Origin: Herbiconiux sp. A18JL235
Lineage (GTDB): Bacteria; Actinomycetota; Actinomycetes; Actinomycetales; Microbacteriaceae
Length of the DNA stretch: 64,000 nt
Assembly (NCBI RefSeq): GCF_040939305.1
Contig: NZ_CP162512.1
Coordinates: 1 to 64,000 of the forward strand
Direction of reading: 5' to 3'
The position numbers were made by a program, and so were the translations under genes. Of the stretch, positions 7,691 to 15,720 are shown piece after piece; within the stretch, counting starts at the first letter, position 1; each line of letters opens with the position of its first letter. The notes below the pieces were generated by a model. It saw only the letters and a program-made list of their open reading frames with translations. It was not told the origin of the DNA and did no database searches.

Positions 7691-8857
7691 TCACTGGGCT
7701 GCTTCTCTCGACTGCCGGCGGGCGCGCTCCCACGCGCGCTGCTGCTCGTGCATCGCCGAGATCGCCTCATCGATCGCCGCCTGGTCGCGGCTCGCCCATC
7801 GGGCCTCCTCGGCCTCCCGCTCACGCCGGCGAGCCTCCAGCTCGGCCCGAGCCTGGAGCGCGCGGAGCTGAGCTTCCTCGGCCGGCGTCGGCTCGGCCGG
7901 GTCGATCGCGTTCCGGATTTGCCAGCCCAGATACGCCACCGGATCACGCTGGCCACCAGGCTCTGCCACCGTCAGGCCGGCCCGTTTGTTGCCGCGGGCG
8001 AGAGCTTCCATGAACGCGTCGATCGTCCACCTGTCGGGGTCGACGTCGCAGCGCTCCAGCATCGCGCACACCTGGCCGATGTGCCGGCCGTCGGCCAACC
8101 ACCGCATCCTGGCCGCGAGTCCCGCGGCAAAGCGCTGCACCCCGATCGACCTCGGCTGACCAGACCTCGGGGAGCCCTGGCGGTGGTTCCTCTTCTTCGC
8201 TGCTGGAGGTCGCGGAGCGGCCGACTCGCGCGCGCTTGCGCGCGTTGGTTTAACTTCTAGATCAGGAGCTTTAACACCAAGATCACCCCTACGGGGTAGA
8301 TGGACATTTTCAACAGCCCACCGTTTCGGCATCGTGAGCGCACGCACGGATGCGGCCTTGATCTGCCGGCCCCCGTGGGCGCTCTCAGCGGCTTCCCGCT
8401 CGGCCGCCGTGAGGTAGCGGCCCTCCACGATCGACACCGCCAGCCCAAGCGCTTCCAGCAGCCCCCGGGCACGCTGCACGGTCTTCTTACACACACCCGT
8501 CACCTCGGCCACCGTCTCGTGCGCGGTACTCACACCGCGGCCCGTGTCGGCGTCGGCCGAGAGCATGTCGGCGTACGCGATCCTCAGCAGCGTGTCCGGC
8601 GCGATCGACACCGCCCGGCGCAGCTCCTCACCCTCCGGGCTCCGCAGAGCATCCATCACCGCATCAAACCAAGCGGCGCCGCTCGTCCAGGCCGGCACGG
8701 CCGCATACGCCCCCGGGGGAGCCTCCAGGCTCCAAGAGCCCGACCGCCTCGAGATCGTCGATCCTGGGGCATCCTGTGGCCCCAAAATCGGGTCGTCGAA
8801 GCCATCCGACACGCCGATGGGCGTGTTCGCGCGCAAAGAAGGGACACCAAGTCCCAC
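7691..8857 (-). CDS. Putative plasmid replication initiator (winged-helix)
   Basis: 388 residues. Residues ~85-155 form a helix-turn-helix/winged-helix (STAHETVAEVTGVCKKTVQR, then ARGLLEALGL), followed by a basic Pro-rich linker, a second helical domain (RFAAGLAARMRWLAD... VCAMLERCDVDPDRW, YLGWQIRNA) and a charged coiled-coil tail rich in Glu and Arg. This architecture is typical of Rep-like proteins on actinobacterial theta plasmids, but I cannot match a specific family. The GTG start at 8857 lacks a clear ribosome-binding site, as in many regulated rep genes. A CopG-like gene and two hairpins lie just upstream. Confidence 0.6.
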   Translation of the reverse strand: MGLGVPSLRANTPIGVSDGFDDPILGPQDAPGSTISRRSGSWSLEAPPGAYAAVPAWTSGAAWFDAVMDALRSPEGEELRRAVSIAPDTLLRIAYADMLSADADTGRGVSTAHETVAEVTGVCKKTVQRARGLLEALGLAVSIVEGRYLTAAEREAAESAHGGRQIKAASVRALTMPKRWAVENVHLPRRGDLGVKAPDLEVKPTRASARESAAPRPPAAKKRNHRQGSPRSGQPRSIGVQRFAAGLAARMRWLADGRHIGQVCAMLERCDVDPDRWTIDAFMEALARGNKRAGLTVAEPGGQRDPVAYLGWQIRNAIDPAEPTPAEEAQLRALQARAELEARRREREAEEARWASRDQAAIDEAISAMHEQQRAWERARRQSREAAQ

Positions 8858-8894
8858 GTGAGGTACGATCGACTCGTCTCCTTGAAGACGCGGA

Positions 8895-9008
8895 AGAGCC
8901 TCCCGGCTCTACCGGGTTTTCGAACTGGGATTGCTCCTCACCTCGTCTCGTCGCCAAACAAGAATCCGAGGTACGGAGCCAGAGCTTCGGGCCCGCCTCT
9001 GGCGGGCC
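8895..9008 (+). promoter_or_regulatory. Two hairpins in rep upstream region
   Basis: AGAGCC-TCCC-GGCTCT (8895-8910, followed by ACCGGGTTTTCG) and GGCCCGCC-TCT-GGCGGGCC (8990-9008, followed by TCTCTCGTT) both look terminator-like on the rightward strand, opposite to rep. No rightward gene ends here, so they may end a short countertranscript or act as leader structures for rep. No clear promoter was found. Confidence 0.4.
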
Positions 9009-9015
9009 TCTCTCG

Positions 9016-9246
9016 TTAAGCCGAGTCGATAGGCAACTCCCCATCGCGAGGAAGGGGCTCCCACCACACCGGGATGCCCTGGTCTGTCAGCTCCAAGTGA
9101 TCGATCATCTTCTCGATCAGAACTGCGCTGGATACGCCGGCATTGCGGGCGATCGCGTCTAAGCGTTCTTTCTGCGGCCGCTCGATCTTGTAGCCGAGCG
9201 ACACCGCATCAACTCGCGTTCCACGAGGTAATCGACGGGGAGCCAT
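9016..9246 (-). CDS. CopG-like ribbon-helix-helix regulator
   Basis: 76 residues. The segment RVDAVSLGYKIERPQKERLD followed by ARNAGVSSAVLIEKMIDHL has the strand-helix-helix pattern of CopG/MetJ-type dimeric DNA-binding proteins. Directly upstream of rep in the same orientation, it is a good candidate for plasmid copy-number control or autoregulation. A perfect inverted repeat precedes its ATG. Confidence 0.7.
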   Translation of the reverse strand: MAPRRLPRGTRVDAVSLGYKIERPQKERLDAIARNAGVSSAVLIEKMIDHLELTDQGIPVWWEPLPRDGELPIDSA

Positions 9247-9252
9247 AGGGTG

Positions 9253-9274
9253 AGGCTAGAGATGTATCTAGCCT
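9253..9274. promoter_or_regulatory. Operator-like inverted repeat upstream of copG-like gene
   Basis: AGGCTAGA (9253-9260) and TCTAGCCT (9267-9274) are perfect 8-bp arms around GATGTA, starting 7 bp before the gene's ATG. A related TAGATCTA palindrome lies at 9302-9309. This fits autoregulation by a dimeric ribbon-helix-helix protein. Confidence 0.6.
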
Positions 9275-9383
9275 TAACCGTGGCAGACACGCCATTAGGG
9301 GTAGATCTAACTTTAAAGCTTCTACAGCCGGCTGAGTCAGCCGCCAGAATGAAAAGATCAGCTCACTGCACGAGGGGGTAGCA

Positions 9384-10073
9384 ATGGCGTTGTTCAAGAG
9401 CACCGGAACGTTTCTAGCGCGCACGGCCCGCACCTTTGGGTCCGATGAAATTACGATCATCCACCATCCAGGCCAGGACGATGAAGAGCGCATCGAGATC
9501 GAGGCGCACGTACAAGCCACCCACGCTTTTTTCGAGGTGGATGCGCCGGTGTACGAAGGCGACGAACTGCTGCTGCCCGATCCGCGGGGCGGAACACGCA
9601 CCGTCTACGTGACAAAAGTGGAGATCAACAAAGCCGGCGGCGGCATGTCTTCCTCGATGAGTCATATCGACGCAACGTTCAGTGATCGCGCACCCCGCCC
9701 GCGCGCCTCAGCGGCCAATGCCGGCCAGGTCGTGCACGGAAACGCAATCATCGTCTCAGGAAGCCACGTCAACATCGCCCTGGGTAACGGAACCATCAAT
9801 CAGAACAACGCAGTGACAGAGGGCTACGAAGACCTCGCGAAAGCCGTAAAGGCTGCGCTCGAGCTGCTCGACCACAGCCCCGGCATCGACGAGGATGAAC
9901 GGACGGCCGCACATGACTCAGCTGCACAGGTTCTCAATGAAATCGTGAAGCCTGAGCCCGACAAAGGCACCGTTAAGAGATCCCTCGCCTTGATGAGAGG
10001 TGTCCTTCAATCTGCTGCGCAGAGCGGCGCCGCTGCTGCCGCCGGCGGGCTCGTAGCCCAGCTGTTCATCTGA
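9384..10073 (+). CDS. Unknown protein of a two-gene Abi_C-linked module
   Basis: 229 residues, not recognised. Residues 1-95 are beta-rich and contain DELLLPDPRGGTRTVYVTKV. A short Asn/Gly/His-rich repeat-like segment follows (GNAIIVSGSHVNIALGNGT). The remainder is helical, ending in an Ala/Gly-rich hydrophobic stretch (AQSGAAAAAGGLVAQLF) that could associate with membranes. It is 17 bp upstream of the Abi_C-like gene in the same orientation and probably co-transcribed. The arrangement (sensor-like beta domain, helical adaptor, hydrophobic tail) suggests the partner of the abortive-infection protein; this is inference. Confidence 0.65.
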   Translation: MALFKSTGTFLARTARTFGSDEITIIHHPGQDDEERIEIEAHVQATHAFFEVDAPVYEGDELLLPDPRGGTRTVYVTKVEINKAGGGMSSSMSHIDATFSDRAPRPRASAANAGQVVHGNAIIVSGSHVNIALGNGTINQNNAVTEGYEDLAKAVKAALELLDHSPGIDEDERTAAHDSAAQVLNEIVKPEPDKGTVKRSLALMRGVLQSAAQSGAAAAAGGLVAQLFI

Positions 10074-10090
10074 TCGACTGAGGACTTCGC

Positions 10091-10912
10091 ATGGCTAACA
10101 AGCCCCTGAACGATGAGATCGCCGGAGCGCTCGCACAGTTCTTTTTCAATGGTGTTGGCCCGTCTCACACCGCTCTGACGCAAGCCTTCACTTCAGCTGG
10201 CCTGATCAAACATGACCCCTATAACCCGGTCGCCGGCACGCCCACAAAACAGCAACGCGTGCTTACTGTCTGTCATGCCGCACAACGGAATCCCGAAGCG
10301 GCTGGAAAATTGACAGAGAATCTGTTGAACAGCCTGAGATTACAGGGCGCCTTCCGAGACACCGATAACGCTACGAACATCCGCGCTCTGCGATCAGCAT
10401 TTCTGCACGTCGGCTGGAGTCTCACCGACGAGGGACGACTTGATCGTGTCGGTTCAATTGACCTCGAAACTGGCGGACGCGAGTCCCTAGACGAACAGAT
10501 CGAAAGGCTCCGACGGAACATCGATGACCCCGGCGCCCTATTAGGCATTGCCAAGGAGCTGCTCGAGGCGGTCGCCAAGTTCGTGATGGAGGACAGCGGC
10601 ATGCCGCTCGATCGAAGAGCACCATTCGACATGGCGATCACATTGGCTTTTGATCGCTTGAAGTTCAGCACCGGACGGGTCGACGAAACTGTACCGGGCG
10701 CCACGCAGGTGCGCGCCATCCATGGATCAGCCAAGAAGATCGCGCTGCAGGTGAACGAGCTGCGCAACCTCCAGGGCACCGGCCACGGGAGAACACTCCC
10801 CACGGGGATCACGCCAGAAACTGCCCGCTTTGTGATCCGCGAGGTGACCCACGTGGCAGAACTCATGTTGAGCACACACGATCGGCAGATGGGCCGAACA
10901 CCCCGCAGCTGA
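10091..10912 (+). CDS. Abortive infection family protein (Abi_C-like C-terminus)
   Basis: 273 residues. The C-terminal third contains LRNLQGTGHGR (about residues 224-234) and the helical surroundings that define the abortive-infection C-terminal domain (Abi_C, PF14355). The N-terminal part is helical and contains NIRALRSAFLHVGWSL. Abi_C proteins occur in phage-exclusion systems and in uncharacterised defence loci. The upstream unknown gene is its likely partner, and a strong hairpin at 10971-11002 ends the unit. Confidence 0.7.
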   Translation: MANKPLNDEIAGALAQFFFNGVGPSHTALTQAFTSAGLIKHDPYNPVAGTPTKQQRVLTVCHAAQRNPEAAGKLTENLLNSLRLQGAFRDTDNATNIRALRSAFLHVGWSLTDEGRLDRVGSIDLETGGRESLDEQIERLRRNIDDPGALLGIAKELLEAVAKFVMEDSGMPLDRRAPFDMAITLAFDRLKFSTGRVDETVPGATQVRAIHGSAKKIALQVNELRNLQGTGHGRTLPTGITPETARFVIREVTHVAELMLSTHDRQMGRTPRS

Positions 10913-10970
10913 TCCGGTGCAAGATGGCAATCGGCGAAGGCCAGGCTCAAGCTGTGGTGAGGCTTAAATG

Positions 10971-11002
10971 CAGTGAGGTCAGTCCGAAGACTGACCTCAC
11001 TG
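10971..11002 (+). terminator. Strong hairpin after the Abi_C module
   Basis: A perfect 14-bp stem, CAGTGAGGTCAGTC (10971-10984) with GACTGACCTCACTG (10989-11002), closes on a CGAA loop. No T-tract follows, so it may be a U-less terminator or a protein-binding hairpin. It lies 58 bp after the Abi_C-like stop. Confidence 0.6.
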
Positions 11003-11246
11003 GCAAGGCGCAGTCCGGGACTTAGCAGAGCCGATGTAAAACACCAACCACTTACCTCGTGACGGAAATGCCTTTCCCGTCTCTGCTGGGACCACATACA
11101 TGGTGACCACCATCAACGGAGTGCTGTACCTCTTATGTCACAGAAGTGAGAAGTACGTTCCTTGCGTTAAAAACTCTAGCGGAGAGAACGCCCAAAACGG
11201 GAGCGAAAACGGCCTAGAATGGAAGACAGGTTCCCAGCGCACCGGC

Positions 11247-11292
11247 CGTATCTACATTTGCGAACCACTCGTATCTACGCTAGCGCAACCCC
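11247..11292. repeat. Two iteron-like direct repeats
   Basis: CGTATCTAC occurs at 11247-11255 and 11270-11278, 23 bp apart, each followed by a diverged GCG-NA-C tail. The spacing is close to two helical turns, and they end just before the ribosome-binding site of the double-winged-helix gene, as iterons often do at rep genes. Confidence 0.45.
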
Positions 11293-11308
11293 CTAGGAGA
11301 TCTCCTCC

Positions 11309-12229
11309 ATGTCACAGTATACCACCGGTCGCTCCTCTCAATCGGCGGAAGTGAGCAAAATTGCCGTTTCCGAAAACAGCGATTTGGCGCGCGCTTTCGG
11401 GCGGCGCAAGGGTGCAGGAGCGCCCGTTCGCCGAGACTTCATCGAGAGGGCTGAGGGGGACAGGTCCCCGCTGAGTTTGCTTTTGAGCGGGGCTAACGCA
11501 GGTAGGGGTGGTGGCGGCCGCGGTGGCCGTCTGCGAGTGGCCTTGGTTCTGACACTCCTATGGCAGCTAGCAAAGAGCCCGCACACCACGATCAGGCCAG
11601 CTCGCTACTGGGCCGAATTGCTCCGTCTCGACGACCCGGATAAGGCCGGAGCCAGGTCGATTCGGAACACGCTGCTCGAGATCGAGCGGCGAGGATTCAT
11701 ACGCACGGAAGATCGAGGGCCCGGGAAGGTGCCCGAGATCATCTTGATGGACGAGTCACTTCGAGGTGTCGACTATAAGCTCCCCTACCTGCAGGCGATC
11801 GAGGAGGGGAAGGATGGGGACACCAGCTACTTCCGCGTGCCCGAATCGTTCTGGGCCTCTGGGCTTTGCGCGAAGCTCAGTGGTGCGGGACTGGCAATGT
11901 ATCTGATCGCGATGTCTCGCGCGGGCTGGGGAAACCAACCCTCCTTCTGGCTGTCACCAACGCACTTCGCCGAGCAGTATGGGCTTGGCGACTCCACCCG
12001 CAAAAAGGGGCTCCGAGAGTTGGTCGACCACGGCGTTGTAACTCAGGAACTACGTTCAATCGATCGCGGTGGGCACCAAGGGTTCCGCACGTTCCAACGC
12101 AGCGTCTACACGGTAGCCGCCGAGTACAGAGTCCCGGGAGCCACCACGCCCGAGCCGGCATCTGCGGAGGAGAAATTGACCGTCGAAGACATATTCAAGA
12201 TGCTCAGTGCGCGACCTGGAAAGCGCTAA
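11309..12229 (+). CDS. Double winged-helix DNA-binding protein (possible second Rep)
   Basis: 306 residues. Two winged-helix segments are visible: RPARYWAELLRLDDPDKAG followed by RNTLLEIERRGFIR (about residues 92-135), and LSPTHFAEQYGLGDSTRKKG followed by RELVDHGVV (about 208-245). Duplicate winged helices are the architecture of iteron-binding initiators of the RepE/RepA type, but no family match is certain. The ATG follows an AGGAG site inside a GGAGATCTCC palindrome (11296-11305). A defence-island regulator is the alternative. Confidence 0.5.
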   Translation: MSQYTTGRSSQSAEVSKIAVSENSDLARAFGRRKGAGAPVRRDFIERAEGDRSPLSLLLSGANAGRGGGGRGGRLRVALVLTLLWQLAKSPHTTIRPARYWAELLRLDDPDKAGARSIRNTLLEIERRGFIRTEDRGPGKVPEIILMDESLRGVDYKLPYLQAIEEGKDGDTSYFRVPESFWASGLCAKLSGAGLAMYLIAMSRAGWGNQPSFWLSPTHFAEQYGLGDSTRKKGLRELVDHGVVTQELRSIDRGGHQGFRTFQRSVYTVAAEYRVPGATTPEPASAEEKLTVEDIFKMLSARPGKR

Positions 12230-12230
12230 C

Positions 12231-12713
12231 TTAGGTCTGATCCTTGGCGCGTAGGTGTGCACGAACGTAATTGATCTGCTGCCGTGTGAGCGGTTCCCAT
12301 TTCGCATGCTTGGCATGACCAGGAAACCCCTCTCGCAGCACCCGCCTGACAGCACGTTCATCGCCGTACCCAAGCTCTCGAGCTAGCGCGATCGGGGTTT
12401 CTGGCTCGATACGCAGCTCGAATTGATCGCCCGGAATCGCCGGTAATGAGACTCCCAACATCTCTTCCAATTCGCGACTGACTCGTATGTGATCGAGCTG
12501 CTGCTGCAGCGGCGACTTCGGCGTGAACTGCTCGCGGAACCCATTCGCGAGGCCAGTGAACGCAGCGCTAGCGAGAGCAAGCTGATCGCCGCCAGGCCGC
12601 CCATCGATAAAGTCTGCCAACTCGAAAAGTAACTTCCGCATCGGGCTATCTGGAATGCCCAGGGCCTCTACAGTGGTCCACGTTGCGATCTTCATCTCAG
12701 CCTGATCACCCAT
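12231..12713 (-). CDS. Hypothetical protein convergent with winged-helix gene
   Basis: 160 residues starting at the ATG after GAGGGGACGG; a longer GTG-type extension to 12761 is less likely. The C-terminal ~70 residues (PIALARELGYGDERAVRRVLRE... NYVRAHLRAK) may be a small HTH-like domain. Its stop is one base away from the stop of the convergent gene. It is divergently transcribed from the AIPR nuclease gene with shared palindromes between them, so it may regulate it. Function not recognised. Confidence 0.6.
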   Translation of the reverse strand: MGDQAEMKIATWTTVEALGIPDSPMRKLLFELADFIDGRPGGDQLALASAAFTGLANGFREQFTPKSPLQQQLDHIRVSRELEEMLGVSLPAIPGDQFELRIEPETPIALARELGYGDERAVRRVLREGFPGHAKHAKWEPLTRQQINYVRAHLRAKDQT

Positions 12714-12735
12714 TACCGTCCCCTCGTTCCCCTCT

Positions 12736-12838
12736 TTGACAGGCGTCAATTCTGGCCGCACATTTGCAGATAGCCGTTCCTACCAACGCAACACGATCTA
12801 AATGGGGGACAGGCCGGGAGAATCGTCAATATATTGAC
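12736..12838. promoter_or_regulatory. Divergent promoter region of AIPR gene with two dyads
   Basis: TTGAC-AGGC-GTCAA (12736-12749) and the perfect GTCAATATATTGAC (12825-12838) share the same TTGAC/GTCAA half-sites in opposite order. The second ends 3 bp before the AIPR start codon, so a bound protein would block its expression. The divergent 160-residue protein is a candidate binder. Confidence 0.5.
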
Positions 12839-12841
12839 TAG

Positions 12842-14614
12842 ATGGCACTGACGCATTCTCAGGAAGTTGTGAAATTCAAGTTCGATGAGTTCAAGAAACT
12901 CCACTTCCCGAGTCTGAGCGACGGCCTGGCATTCATGCAGTACGCAACCAGCCTTGCTCTGCAGCAGTTTCAGCTGGACGAATCAGAAATCCAAGCGGGT
13001 GTCACTGAAGGACCGGACGACGGCGGAATCGACGGATTTCACATAATCGTTAACCAGACTGAGGGGGTCTCACCTGCCACTTCAGGCCTCTCCCGCCTCA
13101 AGACAGCACCCAGTGGAGTTGCCAAGAACGTTCCGTTCGACATCGTCGTGGTTCAGTCGAAATCATCGATGGACGGCGCCCTCGACGGCAAAGCTCTTCA
13201 GGAACTGCATGGCTCGCTGAACCGCATTCTTTCAAACGAGAAGCTTGAAGAGCTGCGTGCGTACCCCCTCAACGAAAAGGTAATTGGGCAGGTTGACGCC
13301 TACCGTCGGTATCGCACAAAGCTCGTCTCGCTTGACCCGATTCGCAGCTTCACTGTCTTCCTCATGCAGCCAATCGCCGACGCGAAGCTGACGCAGCCCG
13401 ACAAGCGTCGGGCTGCCGATCTGAAGAAGATGATTGAGAGCCACCTCGGATCGACCACGAAGGTCGCTGTAGAGCTGCTCACAGCCGATGGAATTGAGAA
13501 GTTACGCAATGCCAGACGTGATGTGGAAGGGGTCCTCAAGTTTGCGTCCAACCCTCTAGATGAGAAGCACGGCAAAAGTAGTGCCCTCCTTGGGTTGGTG
13601 ACGATTGGTGATCTACTCAGCTTCGTCCGGCGCGGCAAAACGGCCGTATTGCGGGACGAATTCTTCACGACCAACGTTCGAGAGTTTGCAGGCTCGGCTA
13701 CGCCTGTAAACGCGGCCATCCGTAAGACGCTCTCGACCAACACTGATACGGCGTTCTGGTGGATGAACAACGGGGTGACCATCATCGTGGACCGGGCTTC
13801 ATATCAGAGCGACAACTCTTGGCTTCTGGTAAATCCGCAGATCGTGAATGGGCTACAAACTACGAACGTCATCCACGAAGCAGCAAACGATTCCGTCATC
13901 ACTATGAAACGACGAAAGGAAAGCTTGCTGGTCCGAGTCATCAGCGAGATGGACCCTAAACTGCGAGAGTCGGTTATTCAGGGAACCAATAACCAGACGC
14001 AGGTTAACAGCGTCCAGCTCTACGCGAACGACGAGCGCCAGCTCGAAATTGAGAGCTTCCTGGAGACGAAAAGCTGGTTCTACGAACGGCGCCGTTGGCA
14101 GTACCGGAATCGCAAGGTGTCGCGTTCTCGCATTCGGTCGATTCTTGAGCTCGCCCAGGTCATCATCGCTGCAGTCTTGCTCGAACCGGAGACAGCCCGT
14201 GCGCGGCCACGTGATCGCCTTAAGACAGAAGCGGGCTACAAGAGAGTGTTTCCCGAGGGGGCTGACTTGTCGGTGTACTCCACCTTGCTCGAGGCACAGC
14301 TCGAGGTGGAGAAGTACTTGACGACGCCTGCCGCGCTGGCCATCTCAAACGATCCGACGAATGACCGTTTCTTTCTTCTCGCAGGCGCAGCGCTCAGAGC
14401 ATCTGGGGTGAAAGCAAAGGCGGACTACACAGCTGTGGTGATCAAGACCCGTGTGCAGGTGCCTACGGCGGATGTACTCGAAGAGGTTCATAAGCGCCTA
14501 TACAAGCTTGTGGGCCCATCTGCCGAGAAAAAAGAGCGCGACAAGTTGTTCAAGAGTGCCGCTCTTCGCGACCAGCTCATTGCCGACATTTTGGCTTGGA
14601 ACGCGAAATCTTGA
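12842..14614 (+). CDS. AIPR-family abortive-infection nuclease
   Basis: 590 residues. The C-terminal two thirds carry hallmark AIPR segments: FWWMNNGVTIIVD, NPQIVNGLQTTNVI and GTNNQTQVN (between about residues 305 and 395). The N-terminal part has a restriction-endonuclease-like core, DDGGIDGFHI (D64 region) and FDIVVVQSKS (about residues 101-110), a plausible PD-(D/E)xK active site. AIPR proteins are linked to phage exclusion and restriction-like defence. It starts 3 bp after a perfect 14-bp palindrome, suggesting tight repression. Family membership is from recognition of motifs, not a search. Confidence 0.85.
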   Translation: MALTHSQEVVKFKFDEFKKLHFPSLSDGLAFMQYATSLALQQFQLDESEIQAGVTEGPDDGGIDGFHIIVNQTEGVSPATSGLSRLKTAPSGVAKNVPFDIVVVQSKSSMDGALDGKALQELHGSLNRILSNEKLEELRAYPLNEKVIGQVDAYRRYRTKLVSLDPIRSFTVFLMQPIADAKLTQPDKRRAADLKKMIESHLGSTTKVAVELLTADGIEKLRNARRDVEGVLKFASNPLDEKHGKSSALLGLVTIGDLLSFVRRGKTAVLRDEFFTTNVREFAGSATPVNAAIRKTLSTNTDTAFWWMNNGVTIIVDRASYQSDNSWLLVNPQIVNGLQTTNVIHEAANDSVITMKRRKESLLVRVISEMDPKLRESVIQGTNNQTQVNSVQLYANDERQLEIESFLETKSWFYERRRWQYRNRKVSRSRIRSILELAQVIIAAVLLEPETARARPRDRLKTEAGYKRVFPEGADLSVYSTLLEAQLEVEKYLTTPAALAISNDPTNDRFFLLAGAALRASGVKAKADYTAVVIKTRVQVPTADVLEEVHKRLYKLVGPSAEKKERDKLFKSAALRDQLIADILAWNAKS

Positions 14615-14761
14615 ACAATTGCGGCTTACGGGTGACGGCTTGACGGTCAGGAACGTATGTCGGCGACACATCGGGAGGCGGGTCGCTCGTCTTAATAGAG
14701 GCCATCGCCCACTCATGATTTATCGAACTATCGTGATATATCGCTGATAATGTTCGTTATG
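14615..14761. other. AT-rich intergenic stretch with TATCG repeats
   Basis: Between the AIPR stop and the duplicated gene fragment. The segment 14720-14757 contains repeated TATCG/GATATATC units (GATATATC at about 14735-14742) of much lower GC than the flanks, resembling a recombination or protein-binding site. No gene is seen. It marks the junction between the defence island and the duplicated segment. Confidence 0.4.
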
Positions 14762-14875
14762 TCAATAGCGGCGGATCGGCCCTCCGCCGGATAGCTGGTT
14801 GCCGAGGTCGCGCAGGAACTCCCCCAGCTCGTGTCGGCGTCTGCACCAGAGTCGAATTCGCCCAGCCACGCGTGT
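14762..14875 (-). pseudogene. Truncated, frameshifted copy of the 15721-15981 gene 3' end
   Basis: The leftward strand here encodes AWLGEFDSGADADTSWG, matching AWLGQFDSGADADTRWG of the intact gene at 15721. A one-base deletion after TGGGG relative to the intact copy then shifts the frame into EFLRDLGNQ (intact EFLRDLAAR). The similarity starts with ATGTCAATAGCG at 14759 (15704 in the intact copy) and ends near 14873. It is a decayed 3' fragment bracketing the channel gene. Confidence 0.75.
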
Positions 14876-14909
14876 CGATAGTGTGGTCAGGGAGAGACGG
14901 GGGTGGGTG

Positions 14910-15590
14910 ATGGTTCGCGCAACGCGGTTGGTGCGCCGGTTCGGGTACTGGTTGGTGCTGCTGTTGGCCGCGGTGTCATACGTTCTCTGTGCCGCGCAGC
15001 AGGGCCCGAATCCGAACCCTGTGGCGTTCATCGCCCAACTCGCGATGGTCGCCGTGGCACTGTGGATGGCCGAGGTCCCTCGCGTCCTTTTGCGGGCGTG
15101 CTGGGCAGTGTTGGCTTTCGCCGTTGTGACGGTGATCGTGGCGGAGTTCGCCGGCCTGCAAGGCCATGTTCTTGATGTGATTCTTTCGGCTGCGTCGGCG
15201 CTTGCGTGTCTGATTACGCCGACTGCGATCATCGCTCACCGGGTGCGCCAGCAGACACCGGGGATGCAGAATCTGCTCGCGGCGGTCACAGCGTATGTGA
15301 CGATCGGGATGCTGTTCACATTCGTTTACAACTTCATCGCGTTGCTCTCGCCGTCGCCCGTGATTGCCGGAGAGACTGGCGACACCCTGCGCGGGCAGCT
15401 GTTCTACTCGTTCAGCACCTTGACGACCATCGGCTACGGCAACCTCGTGCCGCTTGGCCCCCTGATGGAGACACTCACCGTGACGCAAGCTATCACCGGG
15501 CAGCTGTTCGTCGTGATCGCGATCGCCGGCATGGTCACCCTCCGGACCAGCCGGAAGACTGAGACACCATCGAAAGAACCATCCGAGTGA
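14910..15590 (+). CDS. Small potassium-channel-like membrane protein
   Basis: 226 residues with about five hydrophobic segments and a pore loop TLTTIGYGNLVP near residue 170, containing the K+ selectivity filter (TIGYGN). The last helix and a short charged tail follow; no RCK domain is present. The ATG at 14910 follows a GGGGGTGGG stretch; longer frames upstream overlap the duplicated fragment. Ion channels are found as effectors in some defence islands, but an ordinary accessory channel is equally possible. Confidence 0.8.
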   Translation: MVRATRLVRRFGYWLVLLLAAVSYVLCAAQQGPNPNPVAFIAQLAMVAVALWMAEVPRVLLRACWAVLAFAVVTVIVAEFAGLQGHVLDVILSAASALACLITPTAIIAHRVRQQTPGMQNLLAAVTAYVTIGMLFTFVYNFIALLSPSPVIAGETGDTLRGQLFYSFSTLTTIGYGNLVPLGPLMETLTVTQAITGQLFVVIAIAGMVTLRTSRKTETPSKEPSE

Positions 15591-15720
15591 CAGCCACCGC
15601 CACCGCCGACTCGCTCGACGGACGGCTTTCCGGTTCGAGGCGCCGCTCGAGACCGCCTTTGGAATTGGCGTGTTTGTGCACCTGGTCGATTCCCATCACA
15701 CTCATGTCAATAGCGAGGGT

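Larger units (their letters stand above)
10913..11308. other. Intergenic region with terminator and iteron-like repeats
   Basis: About 400 bp without a convincing gene; a rightward 84-codon frame at 11100 has no ribosome-binding site or recognisable composition. It contains the strong hairpin (10971-11002), two 23-bp-spaced repeats (11247-11278) and the promoter area of the winged-helix gene. Confidence 0.5.

Noticed and set aside
11100..11354. 84-codon rightward frame before the winged-helix gene
   Set aside because: No ribosome-binding site, overlaps the repeats and the start of the real gene, and its translation has no recognisable pattern.
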